Source: Streptomyces sp. (GTDB taxonomy: Bacteria; Actinomycetota; Actinomycetes; Streptomycetales; Streptomycetaceae). From it: a stretch of DNA of 43,485 bases. Below the pieces are notes generated by a model. It was not told the origin of the DNA. It made no database searches and saw only the letters and a program-made list of their open reading frames with translations. The DNA lies in NCBI RefSeq assembly GCF_031178505.1, contig NZ_JAPSIW010000005.1:1-43485 (forward strand). Direction: 5' to 3'. The translations under genes and the position numbers were made by a program. This document shows positions 34,426-43,271 of this stretch, one piece after another (positions within the stretch are counted from its first letter, which is position 1; every line of letters begins with the position of its first letter).

Positions 34426-35928
34426 ATGCGTGATCCGTCCCCCACCCCCGAGGAGACAACCGAGCCCTACCGGTGGCGGTGGCTGATCCTGACGGTGATG
34501 ATCGTCGCGGAGATCATGGATCTCCTGGACGCCTCGATCGTCAACGTCGCCGGACCGGACCTGGAGAAATCCCTCGGTGCCGACTCGGTCGGACTGCAGT
34601 GGGTGATCGGCGGCTACGCCCTCACCCTGGGCGCCGGGCTCGTCCTCGGTGGCCGCCTCGGCGACCGCTACGGCCGGCGCCGGATGTTCCTGATCGGACT
34701 CGCCACCTTCACCGCGGCCTCCCTGCTGTGCGCGATCGCGCCGAACATCGAGTCGCTGATCGCCTTCCGCCTGCTGCAGGGCACTGCCGGAGCGATGCTG
34801 CTGCCCCAGGGCCTGGGCCTGCTGCGGGAGAACTTCTCCGGCCCCGAGCTCACCAAGGTCTTCGCGATCTTCGGCCCCGTCCTCGGCCTGGGCGGCATCA
34901 TCGGCCCGGTCTTGGGCGGTTTCCTCATCGAGGGCGACTTCTTCGGTCTGGGCTGGCGGTCGGTGTTCCTGGTCAACCTGCCCATCGGCATCGCGGCGCT
35001 GGTCGTCGCCGCGGAGTTCGTGCCCAGGAAGGCGGGCGACCGCACGGTTCGGGTGGACATGGCCGGCGCCGCTCTGATCGTGGCGTCCTGCGCCCTGCTG
35101 GTGCTGCCGCTCAATCAGGGGCAGGAAGAGGGCTGGCCACTGTGGACATGGCTGTCCATGGCCGCCTCGGTGATCGGTCTCGCTCTCTTCGCCCTCCAGC
35201 AGCGCCGCACGGCCGCCGCAGGCCGCGAGCCGCTGGTGACCCCGGGCCTGCTGCGCAAGCCCGCCTTCACCGTCGGCCTCGGCGGCATCACCCTGTTCTT
35301 CGGCGGGCTCATCGGCACCCAGCTCGTGCTGACCCTGTTCCTCCAGATCGGCCAGCACTTCACCGCCGGTGACGCGGGGCTGGGCAATCTGCCCCTCGCC
35401 GTGGGAACCGCGATCGGCGGCGCCATCAGCGGCGCGTTCCTCGCCGACAAGATAGGCCGCAAGGTGCTCCAGATCGGACCACTGGTCCAGCTGGCCGGCG
35501 CGGCCGTGCTGTGGTTCGAGCTCCACGGCCTCAACGAAGCCTCGTTCTCGATCTGGGACATCGTCCCCGGCACGACGGTGGCGGGCATCGGCGCCGGCAT
35601 GGTGATCGCCGCCCTGTTCAGCTTCATCCTGGCCGCGGTCGACGACGACGAGATCGGATCCGCCTCCGGCGTCCTGTCGGCGGTCCAGGCGGTCGGCGGC
35701 TCCATCGGCGTCGCGGTCTTCGGCTCGGTGTTCTTCGCCCAGGCCAAGACCGGTGACTTCAGCGGCGGCTTCCACCACGCGCTGATCGTCCAGGCGTGCC
35801 TGCTGGGGGCCTTCTTCGCAATCACCTTCCTGCTGCCCAAGAAGAGCCGCCCCGAAGAAGAGCAGCACGGCGTCACCCCCGAGACGACCGCCGACGGCTC
35901 CGGCGCCAAGCAGCACCTCGCCATCTGA
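34426..35928 (+). CDS. MFS transporter, DHA2 (EmrB/QacA) drug efflux family
   Basis: A 500-aa polytopic membrane protein with about 14 hydrophobic segments. Motif A is GGRLGDRYGRRRMFLIG, the DHA2 D1 motif is MDLLDASIVNVAGPDL, and motif C-like GPVLGLGGIIGPVLGG is in TM5. It would export cationic or hydrophobic drugs using the proton gradient. ATG 34426 lies seven bases after GGAGGT; the in-frame ATG at 34411 sits inside the operator before the ribosome site and is rejected. It is divergent from its probable repressor. The downstream 30 bp then enter IS5 debris, so the gene is monocistronic. Confidence 0.93.
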   Translation: MRDPSPTPEETTEPYRWRWLILTVMIVAEIMDLLDASIVNVAGPDLEKSLGADSVGLQWVIGGYALTLGAGLVLGGRLGDRYGRRRMFLIGLATFTAASLLCAIAPNIESLIAFRLLQGTAGAMLLPQGLGLLRENFSGPELTKVFAIFGPVLGLGGIIGPVLGGFLIEGDFFGLGWRSVFLVNLPIGIAALVVAAEFVPRKAGDRTVRVDMAGAALIVASCALLVLPLNQGQEEGWPLWTWLSMAASVIGLALFALQQRRTAAAGREPLVTPGLLRKPAFTVGLGGITLFFGGLIGTQLVLTLFLQIGQHFTAGDAGLGNLPLAVGTAIGGAISGAFLADKIGRKVLQIGPLVQLAGAAVLWFELHGLNEASFSIWDIVPGTTVAGIGAGMVIAALFSFILAAVDDDEIGSASGVLSAVQAVGGSIGVAVFGSVFFAQAKTGDFSGGFHHALIVQACLLGAFFAITFLLPKKSRPEEEQHGVTPETTADGSGAKQHLAI

Positions 35929-35961
35929 GCCCCGGCCGGGGACGCGCACGACAAGGGAGCC

Positions 35962-36316
35962 CGGGGCCAACGTCCTACGCAACCGCGAAAGCCTGGGCCG
36001 ACACCGGCTACCGCACCAGAGCCATCGAACACGGCGCCCGCCTCGGCATCGACGTGGAAGTCGTCCAACGCGAACCCGGAACCAAAGGCTTCAAGGTGAT
36101 CCCGCGACGCTGGGTGGTCGAGCGGACCTTCGGCTGGCTCATGCGCCATCGCCGCCTCGCCCGTGACTACGAAACCCACCCTCATCGATCCGAAGCCATG
36201 ATCCACGTCGCCATGATCGACCTCATAAGCAGACGCCTCACCCGAGAATCCACCCCGAACTGGCGCGACACCTGGACCTCGAACCAAACAACCCTGCCGG
36301 GACAAAACGCTCTTTT
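35962..36316 (+). pseudogene. IS5-family transposase, C-terminal fragment
   Basis: Reads AKAWADTGYRTRAIEHGARL, GIDVEVVQREPGTKGFKVIP, RRWVVERTFGWLMRHRRLAR, DYETHPHRSEAMIHVAMIDL. This is the final DDE Glu region (WVVERTFGWL) of IS5-type transposases. The first half is absent. The right end of the element (CCGGGACAAAACGCTCTTTT, ~36298-36317) abuts and truncates the regulator on the minus strand. Confidence 0.8.
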
Positions 36317-36317
36317 A

Positions 36318-37170
36318 GGGCGCGGGAGCGGCGTTCGATGCTGGGCAGCTCCTTGAGCGAGATGGAACGGGCGGCGGCGAGCGCTGCCAGGGGGGGCCGG
36401 CGTAGTTCTCGGCGGAGATGCGGCGGAGCTGCACGGTGAGCGGGCTGAAACCTCGCCGTGGTCGCGCAACAGCGTTCCCCTCCGAGGTCCTTGGCGATGC
36501 CCGCGGCCTCGTCGGTCAGCTGCCGCATCCCATCCTTGTCGCCCCGCCGCGCCACGGTGTAGGTGGCGGATTGGATGAGCAGTCCACGCGCGGCGGCGCC
36601 AGCTCGCCCAGTGTCGCGCAGGTCGGGGTGGTCGGCGGCGGACAGTGCGATCGACAGGGCCTCGTCACGCCATCCCGCTCCTCGTGCGAGGACGGCGAGT
36701 TGGCGGGCGGACTCGGCGACCGCGAGGATGTCGCCGCCGGCCTTGGCCAACTGGCGGGCAGGGTCGACGGCCGTCCAGCCGAGCTGCTGCTCGTCCATCT
36801 TGATGAGCATGCGGGTGGCCAGCAGGTAGCTCTTGGCCAGGAGCTGGCAGTTTTGGGTTTCGCCGCGGCTGCCGGAAAGCGCGTGTCCGGAGCGGATTAG
36901 CCGGGGCAGCCGGACGGCGAGGGAGGCATAACGGCAGGCGTCGAGGTCGGCGAGCGTATGGGCGAAGTCCGCATCGGCGTCACGGCCGATGACGGGTCGG
37001 GGGCGTTGCCGAGGCCGAGCATCGCATCCCGGATGCGGGCGACGAGCAGCTCGCCGGGAAGAGCCTCCTCCGCCGCCATGGCGGTCTTGTTTCCCAGGAG
37101 TGATGAGCCAGCGGCGGCCGTCGGCAGGCACGACGGCCCCCGCGGTGTGCGCCATGGCGATGCTGTTCAT
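36318..37170 (-). pseudogene. XRE-associated TPR-type regulator, frameshifted and truncated
   Basis: The minus strand from ATG 37170 reads MNSIAMAHTAGAVVPADGRR. The homology moves frame near 37075 (MAAEEALPGELLVARIRDAM) and again near 36985 to FAHTLADLDACRYASLAVRL, LLATRMLIKMDEQQLGWTAV, ESARQLAVLARGAGWRDEAL, RGLLIQSATYTVARRGDKDG. A further shift occurs near 36475, ending SIERRSRAL at the IS5 junction. This is the C-terminal TPR half typical of Streptomyces XRE-family regulators. No HTH is visible at the N-terminus, and at least three frameshifts disable it. Confidence 0.6.
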
Positions 37171-37187
37171 CTGACGTCGCACACGCC

Positions 37188-37220
37188 GAGAGGCCGGGCC
37201 CGCCAGGGACCCGGCCTCTC
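37188..37220 (-). terminator. Terminator after the RHS/immunity operon
   Basis: GAGAGGCCGGG (37188-37198), an 11-base loop, CCCGGCCTCTC (37210-37220). The perfect stem lies 15 bases after the stop of the minus-strand gene ending at 37235, so it fits as the operon terminator. Confidence 0.75.
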
Positions 37221-37234
37221 AGAAGGTGCCACTC

Positions 37235-37543
37235 CTACCAGTAGGTGCGGGTGACCGCGTCAGGCAGCCGCCCCTGCCGCTCCTTCTCCATGAAGAGCAC
37301 CGCCGCGATCTTCAGGAAAGCGGTCCGGACTCCCGGGTCCGGGTCGGGGTTCTGCACATTCCCGACCCTCTTGTCGAGCAGCGTGTCACCGAGAGGATCT
37401 CCCGCCGCCGTACAAGGACGAGCGATCACCCCTTCCGGGTCGATCAGGATGTTCCCGGTGATCCCCTCCACGGTCGTCCACGCGTAGACGCCCGCTCCGG
37501 TGTCCAGGGAAGCGATCATTTTGCAGCTGAAGGATGCTGTCAT
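37235..37543 (-). CDS. Putative immunity protein for the upstream RHS toxin
   Basis: A 102-aa soluble protein: MTASFSCKMIASLDTGAGVY, AWTTVEGITGNILIDPEGVI, LLDKRVGNVQNPDPDPGVRT, AFLKIAAVLFMEKERQGRLP. Its ATG shares one base with the RHS stop (TGATG), so it is translated by re-initiation after the RHS protein. Small soluble proteins encoded directly after an RHS tail are normally immunity proteins that bind the toxin domain. I do not recognise a named family. The terminator at 37188 ends the operon. Coding quality is good throughout. Confidence 0.75.
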   Translation of the reverse strand: MTASFSCKMIASLDTGAGVYAWTTVEGITGNILIDPEGVIARPCTAAGDPLGDTLLDKRVGNVQNPDPDPGVRTAFLKIAAVLFMEKERQGRLPDAVTRTYW

Positions 37544-40500
37544 CACCGGAACCCTATCCCGTCGGCCGCGGGCGCGTTCTCGTCCCAGACATGGCCCGCG
37601 TCCAGGGTCGCCTTGTGAGCCCGGCGGTAGTTCTGATCGCCGTGCTCCCGCATCCAGCTGGACTCGTACAACTCGTGGGCCAGCAGGTCGAAGTCGCTGG
37701 GGTGCGGGTTTCCGTCCTGGAGCCGTTCCCAGGCCCTGGCGATATAGGGGTTGGAGTGGAACCGCTGCACGCCGTCGTCGAGTTGGTGCGTCTCGATGAA
37801 CAGGTGCCGGTAGATCTGGTTGATGTCGGCGGCAGAGTAGCCGTGCGACGCGGCGGACTGGGCTACCCGGTCGAGCCGGGCGTCGGCGCGGATCGCGTCG
37901 TAGGCGTGGTCCGCCCACTCCATCCAGAAGTCTGTCTCGCTGTGGGGCCTGCGGAAGGACGTGCCGCCGGACTGGAGATCCGGCTCCGTGGCGACGGCGG
38001 TCCGCCGCCACCCCGTGAGGCCGCCGACACCGGAGAGGACGAGCTGCTGGACGAGTTCGTCGGCGGTGTCGGAGTACAGGTCGGCGAGGGCGTCGCAGCC
38101 CTGCTGGCGGAGCATGTTCTCGGCGCGGTAGAGCCGGTACGCGGGACGGACGGGCAGGTACTTGTCGACGAACCCGCCCGCGCCGCCGTTCTCGCCGGTG
38201 GCGGCGTCTTTCATGTCCTTGAGGAACACGAACGGCGACTTGGCGACGTCGACGAAGGCGTCCTTGAAGATGCCCGCGGCCTCGCCGACGCTGTCGACCC
38301 GGTCGTTGTCGGGGTCGTCCGGGGACAGACCGCTGGGGTCGGTGAGGGCGCTCGGCACGTTGTCGGCGTAGGCGTACGCGGAGACGTAGGGCGCCGTCAG
38401 ATCCCGGGCGGCCGGGTCGGGTCGGGTGAAGCGCCCTGTGGTGGTGTCGTACTGGCGGGCGTGCAGGTCGAGGTTGCCGGTGGTGGGTTCGTGCCGGGCA
38501 CCGGTGTACCCCGGGGTGCTCGCGGGCGCGCCGCCGGTGGCGGTGGCGAGGACACGGGTGCCGAACGAGTCATAGGACCAGCGCTGGTGCAGGGTGCCGG
38601 TGCCGGACGTGACGTCGACCGGGGAGCCCTGGGTGTCGTGGTGGTAGAAGAAGAGCGCCCCGGTGCCGTTCTTGGTGGCGATGGGCTGGCCTATGGGGTC
38701 GTAGCGGTAGGACTGCTGGATCTTCCAGTCGCTGTCGTACTCCGTGGCCAGGAGCGGCAGCGGCGCGTTCGGGTCCCACTGGGTGCGGGAGGTGACCACG
38801 GCGCCCTTGCGGGTGGTGACCTGGTTGCCGCTCGCGTCGTGGTCGTAGCTGTACGCGGTGCCGCCGACGGTAGCGGCGGAGATCTGTCCGGCCAGGTCGT
38901 AGGTGTAGGTGTCGGCGCCCGCCTTGGTGCGGTTGCCCTCGGCGTCGTGCTCGTAGCCGGTGGTCGTGGTGCCGGTGGTGGTGGAGGTGAGCTGGTCGGC
39001 GTCGTCGTAGGCGTAGCCGGTGGAGGCCCCGCCGAGGGTGGAGGTCAGCCGGTTGCCGACCTTGTCGTAGGTGTAGGTGGTGGCGCGGGCGGCGGGGCAT
39101 CCGGCCGCCCAGGGCTGGGGCGCGCAGCCGGAGGCGAGCCGTCCGGCCGCGTCGTAGGTGAGGTCGTAGCCGCCGGTGCCGATACCGGCCCGGGTGACGT
39201 CGACGCGCTCGGGCAGGCCCGCGTCGGACAGCGTCAGGGAGGTCTTGGTGACGGTGGTGTCCGACTTGGCGGAGGTGACGGCGGTCAGGCGTCCGGCCCG
39301 GTCGTAGCTGCGGCTCTCGGTCTGGGTGTTCGGCAGCGCCGACTTGGCCAGCCGGTTCGCCGGGTCCCAGGTGTACGTGGTGGTCTTGCCGTCGGCGGCC
39401 AGGGTCTCGGTGCGGCCGTCGTCGTCGTACGTGTACGTGAGGGTGTTGCCGTCGGAGTACTTGCGGGTGAGCAGCTGCCCGGCGTCGTCGTAGGTGTAGC
39501 CGAAGCCGCGGGTCTTGGTGAGACGGCCGACGGGGTCGTAGCCGAAGTCCTCGGACATCTTGGCGTTCGTGCGGGCGGTGAGCTGCCCGGCGTCGTCGTA
39601 ACCGAAGGTCGCGTCGGGGGTGCCGTCCGAGTAGTCGGTCTTGGTGAGCAGGCCGCGCGGGTCGTAGCTGTAGGCGGTGGTGCCGCGCGGGGTGGTCCTC
39701 TCGGCGACGTGCCCCTCCGCGTCGTAGGCGTAGGACGTCTTCCGCTTCAGCGGGTCGGTGACCGAGGTGCGGCGGTGCGCCGCGTCGTAGCCGTAGGCGG
39801 TGACGTGACCGTTCGCGTCGGTGCGCTCGGTGAGGTTGCCGAGCTTGTCGTAGCCGTAGCCGGTGATCGCGCCGCCGGGGGCGGTGACCTTGGTGAGCTG
39901 GTCCAGGTCGTCGTAGCCGTAGGCGGTGGTGCGGCCGTCGGCATCCTTGCGCTCGACGACCTTGTTGAGGGCGTCGTACGCGGTGGTGGTGACGCCGCCG
40001 AGAGGGTCGGTGACCTTGGTGGGGTTGCCCGCCTCGTCGTAACCGTAGGTGGTCGTGTACTGGTCGGGGTCGGCGCCGGTGGCGTTGCCGCGCGGGTCGA
40101 CCGATGTGGCGCGGCGGCCGTCGCCGTCGTAGGTCCAGGTCGACTTGTGACCGAGCGGCGAGGTGCGGCCGGTCAGGTTGCCGTCGAGGTCGTAGGCGTA
40201 GGTCGTGGTCCTGCGGAGTTGGTCGGTGCTGCTGCTGAGGCGGTTGTTCTTGTCGTAGACGGCGGTGGTCGACTTGCCCGCGGCGTCCGTTGTCTTGACG
40301 ACGTTGTTGTTGGCGTCGTAGCCGTAGCCGGTGGTGTGGCCCAGCGGGTCGGTGACCACGGACGGCCGGTTGATCGCGTCGTACGTCGTCTTCGTCTTCG
40401 CGCCGGTGGGGCCGGTGGTCAGCGTCAGGTTGCCGGCCGCGTCGTATTCGTATGTCGTGGTGTAGGCGGCCGGGTCGGCGCCGGAGACGTTGCCGCGCGC

Positions 40501-41427
40501 CGAGACACTGGTGAGAAGACGGCCCGCCTTGTCGTACGTGTAGGTGGTCTTCCCGCCCTCGGCGTCGGTGCGCGACGCGAGGCGTCCGCTGGGGTCGTAG
40601 GCGCGGGTGAGGCTCTTGCCCGCCTGGTCGGTGGTGCGGGTCAGGTTCCCGGCGTCGTCGTGGCCGAGGGTGGCGGTGTCGCCCGCCGGGTTGCGCACCG
40701 ACGAGAGCTGCTCGGCGCCGTTGTACTCGTAGGCCGTCGTGCGGCCGAGCGCGTCCTTGGCCGTGCTGAGCAGGCCGCGGCCGTCGTAGGTGTACGTCGT
40801 GGTGTACGCGTCCGGGTCGGCACCGGAGACGTTGCCGCGCGGGTCGGTCCTGGTCAGGACGCGGCCCGCCTTGTCGTGCGTGAACGTCGTCTTCTCGCCG
40901 AGGGGCGTGGTGACCGACGTCCGGTTGCCCGCGGAGTCGTAGCCGTACGTGGTGACCTTGCCGCGCGGGCTGGTCACCGTCTCCAGCTGACCGAACCCGG
41001 TGTACTTGTAGAGGGTCTTGCCGCCCGTCGGGTCCGTCGCCGACGTAAGCCGGTTCGCGGTGTATCCGTAGATCGTCTTGTGGCCGCGGCCGTCGGTGTG
41101 GCTGGTGAGGTTGCCTGCGGTGTCGTAGCCCCAGCTCTCCTTGTAGCCGAGCGCGGCCGGGGAGGTGCGGGTCTCCATCCGGCCCGCGCCGTCGTACGTC
41201 ATCTCGGTGGTGTTGCCGCGCTGGTCGGTGATGGCGCTGGGGCGCAGCTTGCGGTCGTAGTCGTAGGTGATGCTCTTGCCGTACGGGTCGACCGTCTTCA
41301 TCAGGACGTTCGCCGCGTACACGTCGGTCCACACACCGCCGTCGGGCGCGGTGGTGTGGGACTCGCCGCTCTTGCCGTCCCAGGTGAACGTGGTGGTCTT
41401 GCCGCGCTGGTCGGTCTGCGACTTCAC
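37543..41427 (-). CDS. RHS/YD-repeat protein, C-terminal part with toxin tail (frameshifted from its N-terminus)
   Basis: About 1,294 residues, with in-frame coding continuing back to ~41508. Dozens of YD repeats (GYDSAGNRTSVTTPLGEKTT, TYDKAGRLLTSVSARGNVSG) build the RHS cocoon. The RHS-associated core follows: ARQYDTTTGRFTRPDPAARD, SAYAYADNVPSALTDPSGLS. The variable tail (~270 residues) ends in INQIYRHLFIETHQLDDG, FDLLAHELYESSWMREHGDQ and NYRRAHKATLDAGHVWDENA. Its conserved His/Glu pairs (HLFIETH, AHELYE, RRAHKAT) suggest a metal-dependent toxin, unnamed by me. The signal peptide is on the upstream part. One frameshift near 41508 separates the two, so the GTG at 41427 is probably not a natural start. 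The likely immunity gene follows with a TGATG overlap. Confidence 0.85.
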   Translation of the reverse strand: MKSQTDQRGKTTTFTWDGKSGESHTTAPDGGVWTDVYAANVLMKTVDPYGKSITYDYDRKLRPSAITDQRGNTTEMTYDGAGRMETRTSPAALGYKESWGYDTAGNLTSHTDGRGHKTIYGYTANRLTSATDPTGGKTLYKYTGFGQLETVTSPRGKVTTYGYDSAGNRTSVTTPLGEKTTFTHDKAGRVLTRTDPRGNVSGADPDAYTTTYTYDGRGLLSTAKDALGRTTAYEYNGAEQLSSVRNPAGDTATLGHDDAGNLTRTTDQAGKSLTRAYDPSGRLASRTDAEGGKTTYTYDKAGRLLTSVSARGNVSGADPAAYTTTYEYDAAGNLTLTTGPTGAKTKTTYDAINRPSVVTDPLGHTTGYGYDANNNVVKTTDAAGKSTTAVYDKNNRLSSSTDQLRRTTTYAYDLDGNLTGRTSPLGHKSTWTYDGDGRRATSVDPRGNATGADPDQYTTTYGYDEAGNPTKVTDPLGGVTTTAYDALNKVVERKDADGRTTAYGYDDLDQLTKVTAPGGAITGYGYDKLGNLTERTDANGHVTAYGYDAAHRRTSVTDPLKRKTSYAYDAEGHVAERTTPRGTTAYSYDPRGLLTKTDYSDGTPDATFGYDDAGQLTARTNAKMSEDFGYDPVGRLTKTRGFGYTYDDAGQLLTRKYSDGNTLTYTYDDDGRTETLAADGKTTTYTWDPANRLAKSALPNTQTESRSYDRAGRLTAVTSAKSDTTVTKTSLTLSDAGLPERVDVTRAGIGTGGYDLTYDAAGRLASGCAPQPWAAGCPAARATTYTYDKVGNRLTSTLGGASTGYAYDDADQLTSTTTGTTTTGYEHDAEGNRTKAGADTYTYDLAGQISAATVGGTAYSYDHDASGNQVTTRKGAVVTSRTQWDPNAPLPLLATEYDSDWKIQQSYRYDPIGQPIATKNGTGALFFYHHDTQGSPVDVTSGTGTLHQRWSYDSFGTRVLATATGGAPASTPGYTGARHEPTTGNLDLHARQYDTTTGRFTRPDPAARDLTAPYVSAYAYADNVPSALTDPSGLSPDDPDNDRVDSVGEAAGIFKDAFVDVAKSPFVFLKDMKDAATGENGGAGGFVDKYLPVRPAYRLYRAENMLRQQGCDALADLYSDTADELVQQLVLSGVGGLTGWRRTAVATEPDLQSGGTSFRRPHSETDFWMEWADHAYDAIRADARLDRVAQSAASHGYSAADINQIYRHLFIETHQLDDGVQRFHSNPYIARAWERLQDGNPHPSDFDLLAHELYESSWMREHGDQNYRRAHKATLDAGHVWDENAPAADGIGFR

Positions 41428-41458
41428 GCGGCCCGCGCTGTCGTAGACGTTCTTGACC

Positions 41459-42916
41459 TCACCGCCCGCGGGGTCGGTGTAGGATTTCAGGCGCTTGTCC
41501 GTGTCGTAGGTACGCGTACGAGGACCTGCGGCCCGCCGGGTCGGTGACCGAGGTCAGCAAGCCGCCGGTGTAGCCGTACGAGACCGACGTGCCGTCAGGC
41601 AGCCTCACCTCGGACAGCAGGCCGCCGGTGCCGGGCGTGAAGGTGGTGGTGCGGCCGCCCGCGTCCTTGACGGAGGCGAGCTTGCCCGAGGCGTAGGTCA
41701 GGCTGAGGCCCTTGCCCGCCGCGCCGACAACGGAGGTCAGCAGACCGCCGCTGTCGAAGGTGCGCGCGGTGTGGTCGGGCGTGGTGACCGTGTATGTGCC
41801 GGCGCCCTCGACCAGCTTGGCCGCCGAGCCCGCGGGGGCGGTGTACGTGCCGTCGCTCGCCTGCGTGAACACGAACGACGCCCCGTCCCCCGTCCGGTAC
41901 GTCGCCTTGCCCGTCGCGAGGGTGAGCCGCGCGTCGAAGGGTGTCGTCCAGCCGCGCCCGAGGAGGCCGGTGGCGGTCACGTCGGAGCGGTAGGTGCGCT
42001 CCAGCGTCAGCGGTACGCCGGGCCCCGTCAGGGAGGCGTCGGTGAGCTGCTCGTAGAACACGCCGGTCGCCGTGTTGACGGGGTCTGCGCGGTGGGCCTG
42101 GGCGTAGCAGGTGCAGATGCCCGCGGCCGCGCCCGGGATGCCGGGCGTGTAGAACGCCTCCACCAGCGGCGACTTGGTGCCGCCCGGGCTTGAGGAGCCG
42201 TCGGAGCTGTTGAGGAAGACCCAGGCGTAGTACTTCTTGCCGTCCTGAAGGATGCCGCCCAGCTGGCTGCCCGCCCACCAGAAGCACTGGTCGGTCGGGT
42301 AGGAGTTGCTCGACCACCAGTCGTAGCACCAGGCGCCGGAGTCGGGGGTGTCCCCCTGGGGGTTGTCCGTGGCCTTCTTGATCTCCTTCTGGACGATGGG
42401 CTTGCCCGCCTCGTCCATCACGTAGAGCCACAGGCCGCTGTACGTCGATCCCCGCTTCGGCAGCTTCACCTGCCCGCCGATCGACAGCATGCCGGGGTAG
42501 GCGCTCGCCCAGGCCGACACCGAGGTCGGGTTCCCGGGCGCCGCCACGAGCCGCCGGGCGGGCGCCTCGGCGGCGGGGCCGCGATCGATGCCCTGTTTGC
42601 CGCGCACCGGTTCGGGGAGGCGGTGAGGTGTGCCACCCTTGGCCGTCCGCTCGGGGGCGTTCATGTAGGCCCGCATGGGCGACACTTGGTGCCGCTTCTT
42701 CGTGAGCTGAGCGCGGCGCTCGGCCAGTGTCATGGCCTTGGGCGGGTCGGGCAGGTCTTCCGCCGTACGCGGCTCGACCTGGGCGACGCCCGCCGCGGAC
42801 GCGGCGTCGGACCGGTCAGGGAACACCGCCCAGGAGGGGGCGGCGTTCGCCGTCGAGAGAAGGACGAAGGCCAGGAAGGCCAGGACGAGTCTTCGCGCTT
42901 GTGAGCGCATGGTCAT
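41459..42916 (-). CDS. RHS protein, N-terminal part with signal peptide and DUF6531 (frameshifted)
   Basis: About 485 residues from ATG 42916. The start is a Sec signal peptide (MTMRSQARRLVLAFLAFVLL, cleavage after ANAAPSWA). ATG 42910 is an alternative; an upstream TTG at 42964 would spoil the signal. An Ala/Pro linker and a secreted domain with paired Trp/Cys follow (AWCYDWWSSNSYPTDQCFWW). Then comes the DUF6531 segment DPVNTATGVFYEQLTDASLT and PLTLERTYRSDVTATGLLGR, which caps RHS cocoons, and the first YD repeats. Around 41506-41512 the frame is lost: TACGCGTAC is followed by CTACGAC, so the RHS reading SYAY..YDTDKRL continues in another frame. The intact protein would be about 1,800 aa. 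Confidence 0.85.
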   Translation of the reverse strand: MTMRSQARRLVLAFLAFVLLSTANAAPSWAVFPDRSDAASAAGVAQVEPRTAEDLPDPPKAMTLAERRAQLTKKRHQVSPMRAYMNAPERTAKGGTPHRLPEPVRGKQGIDRGPAAEAPARRLVAAPGNPTSVSAWASAYPGMLSIGGQVKLPKRGSTYSGLWLYVMDEAGKPIVQKEIKKATDNPQGDTPDSGAWCYDWWSSNSYPTDQCFWWAGSQLGGILQDGKKYYAWVFLNSSDGSSSPGGTKSPLVEAFYTPGIPGAAAGICTCYAQAHRADPVNTATGVFYEQLTDASLTGPGVPLTLERTYRSDVTATGLLGRGWTTPFDARLTLATGKATYRTGDGASFVFTQASDGTYTAPAGSAAKLVEGAGTYTVTTPDHTARTFDSGGLLTSVVGAAGKGLSLTYASGKLASVKDAGGRTTTFTPGTGGLLSEVRLPDGTSVSYGYTGGLLTSVTDPAGRRSSYAYLRHGQAPEILHRPRGR

Positions 42917-43070
42917 CACCTGTGAGGCAGCAGTGGACAGAGCCTCGGTGATGTTGGTCCGCAAACCGTTCGCACTAACGCGCGAGAACGGGTTCGGCCG
43001 GATGTCGACGGCGGGTCGGAGAGGGCGAAGGGGGAACGTTTCTGCTCGGGGAGCCGAGCTCCGGAGAGCC

Positions 43071-43271
43071 TGGGGTCAACTTGGCGTGAACACAACTGCC
43101 CGGTGGGGCCGGGGCGTGTGATGCCGAGGGGGCGGCGCAAGCTTGCCCGCTACTTGGGTGCGGACGAGGCTTTGTGGGACGAGCGTTTCGTGCACTACCT
43201 GCATGATGATCCAGGCGAACGAGGCACAATGTGGCTGCGTTTGGTGCCTGCCTCGTTCACCGCGACGGATC
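43071..43271 (-). mobile_element. IS21-type element end (non-coding)
   Basis: TGGGGTCAACTTGGCGTGAA begins at 43071 and resembles the outer end of Streptomyces IS21 elements. From here to the istB stop at 43272 is the usual terminal region, with spaced imperfect repeats and no gene. A 63-codon plus-strand ORF at 43103 looks incidental. Confidence 0.5.

Noticed and set aside
37534-41547. A very long plus-strand open frame opposite the RHS gene
   Set aside because: It is the GC-rich shadow of the repetitive YD coding on the minus strand; it is Val/Gly-rich, has no domain, and the minus strand carries unmistakable RHS motifs.
37534-42916. Possible CRISPR-like repeat array suggested by recurrent GTCGTAGGTGTAGG-type words
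   Set aside because: These are the reverse complement of YD-repeat codons (TYDYD...), with variable spacing and protein-level periodicity.
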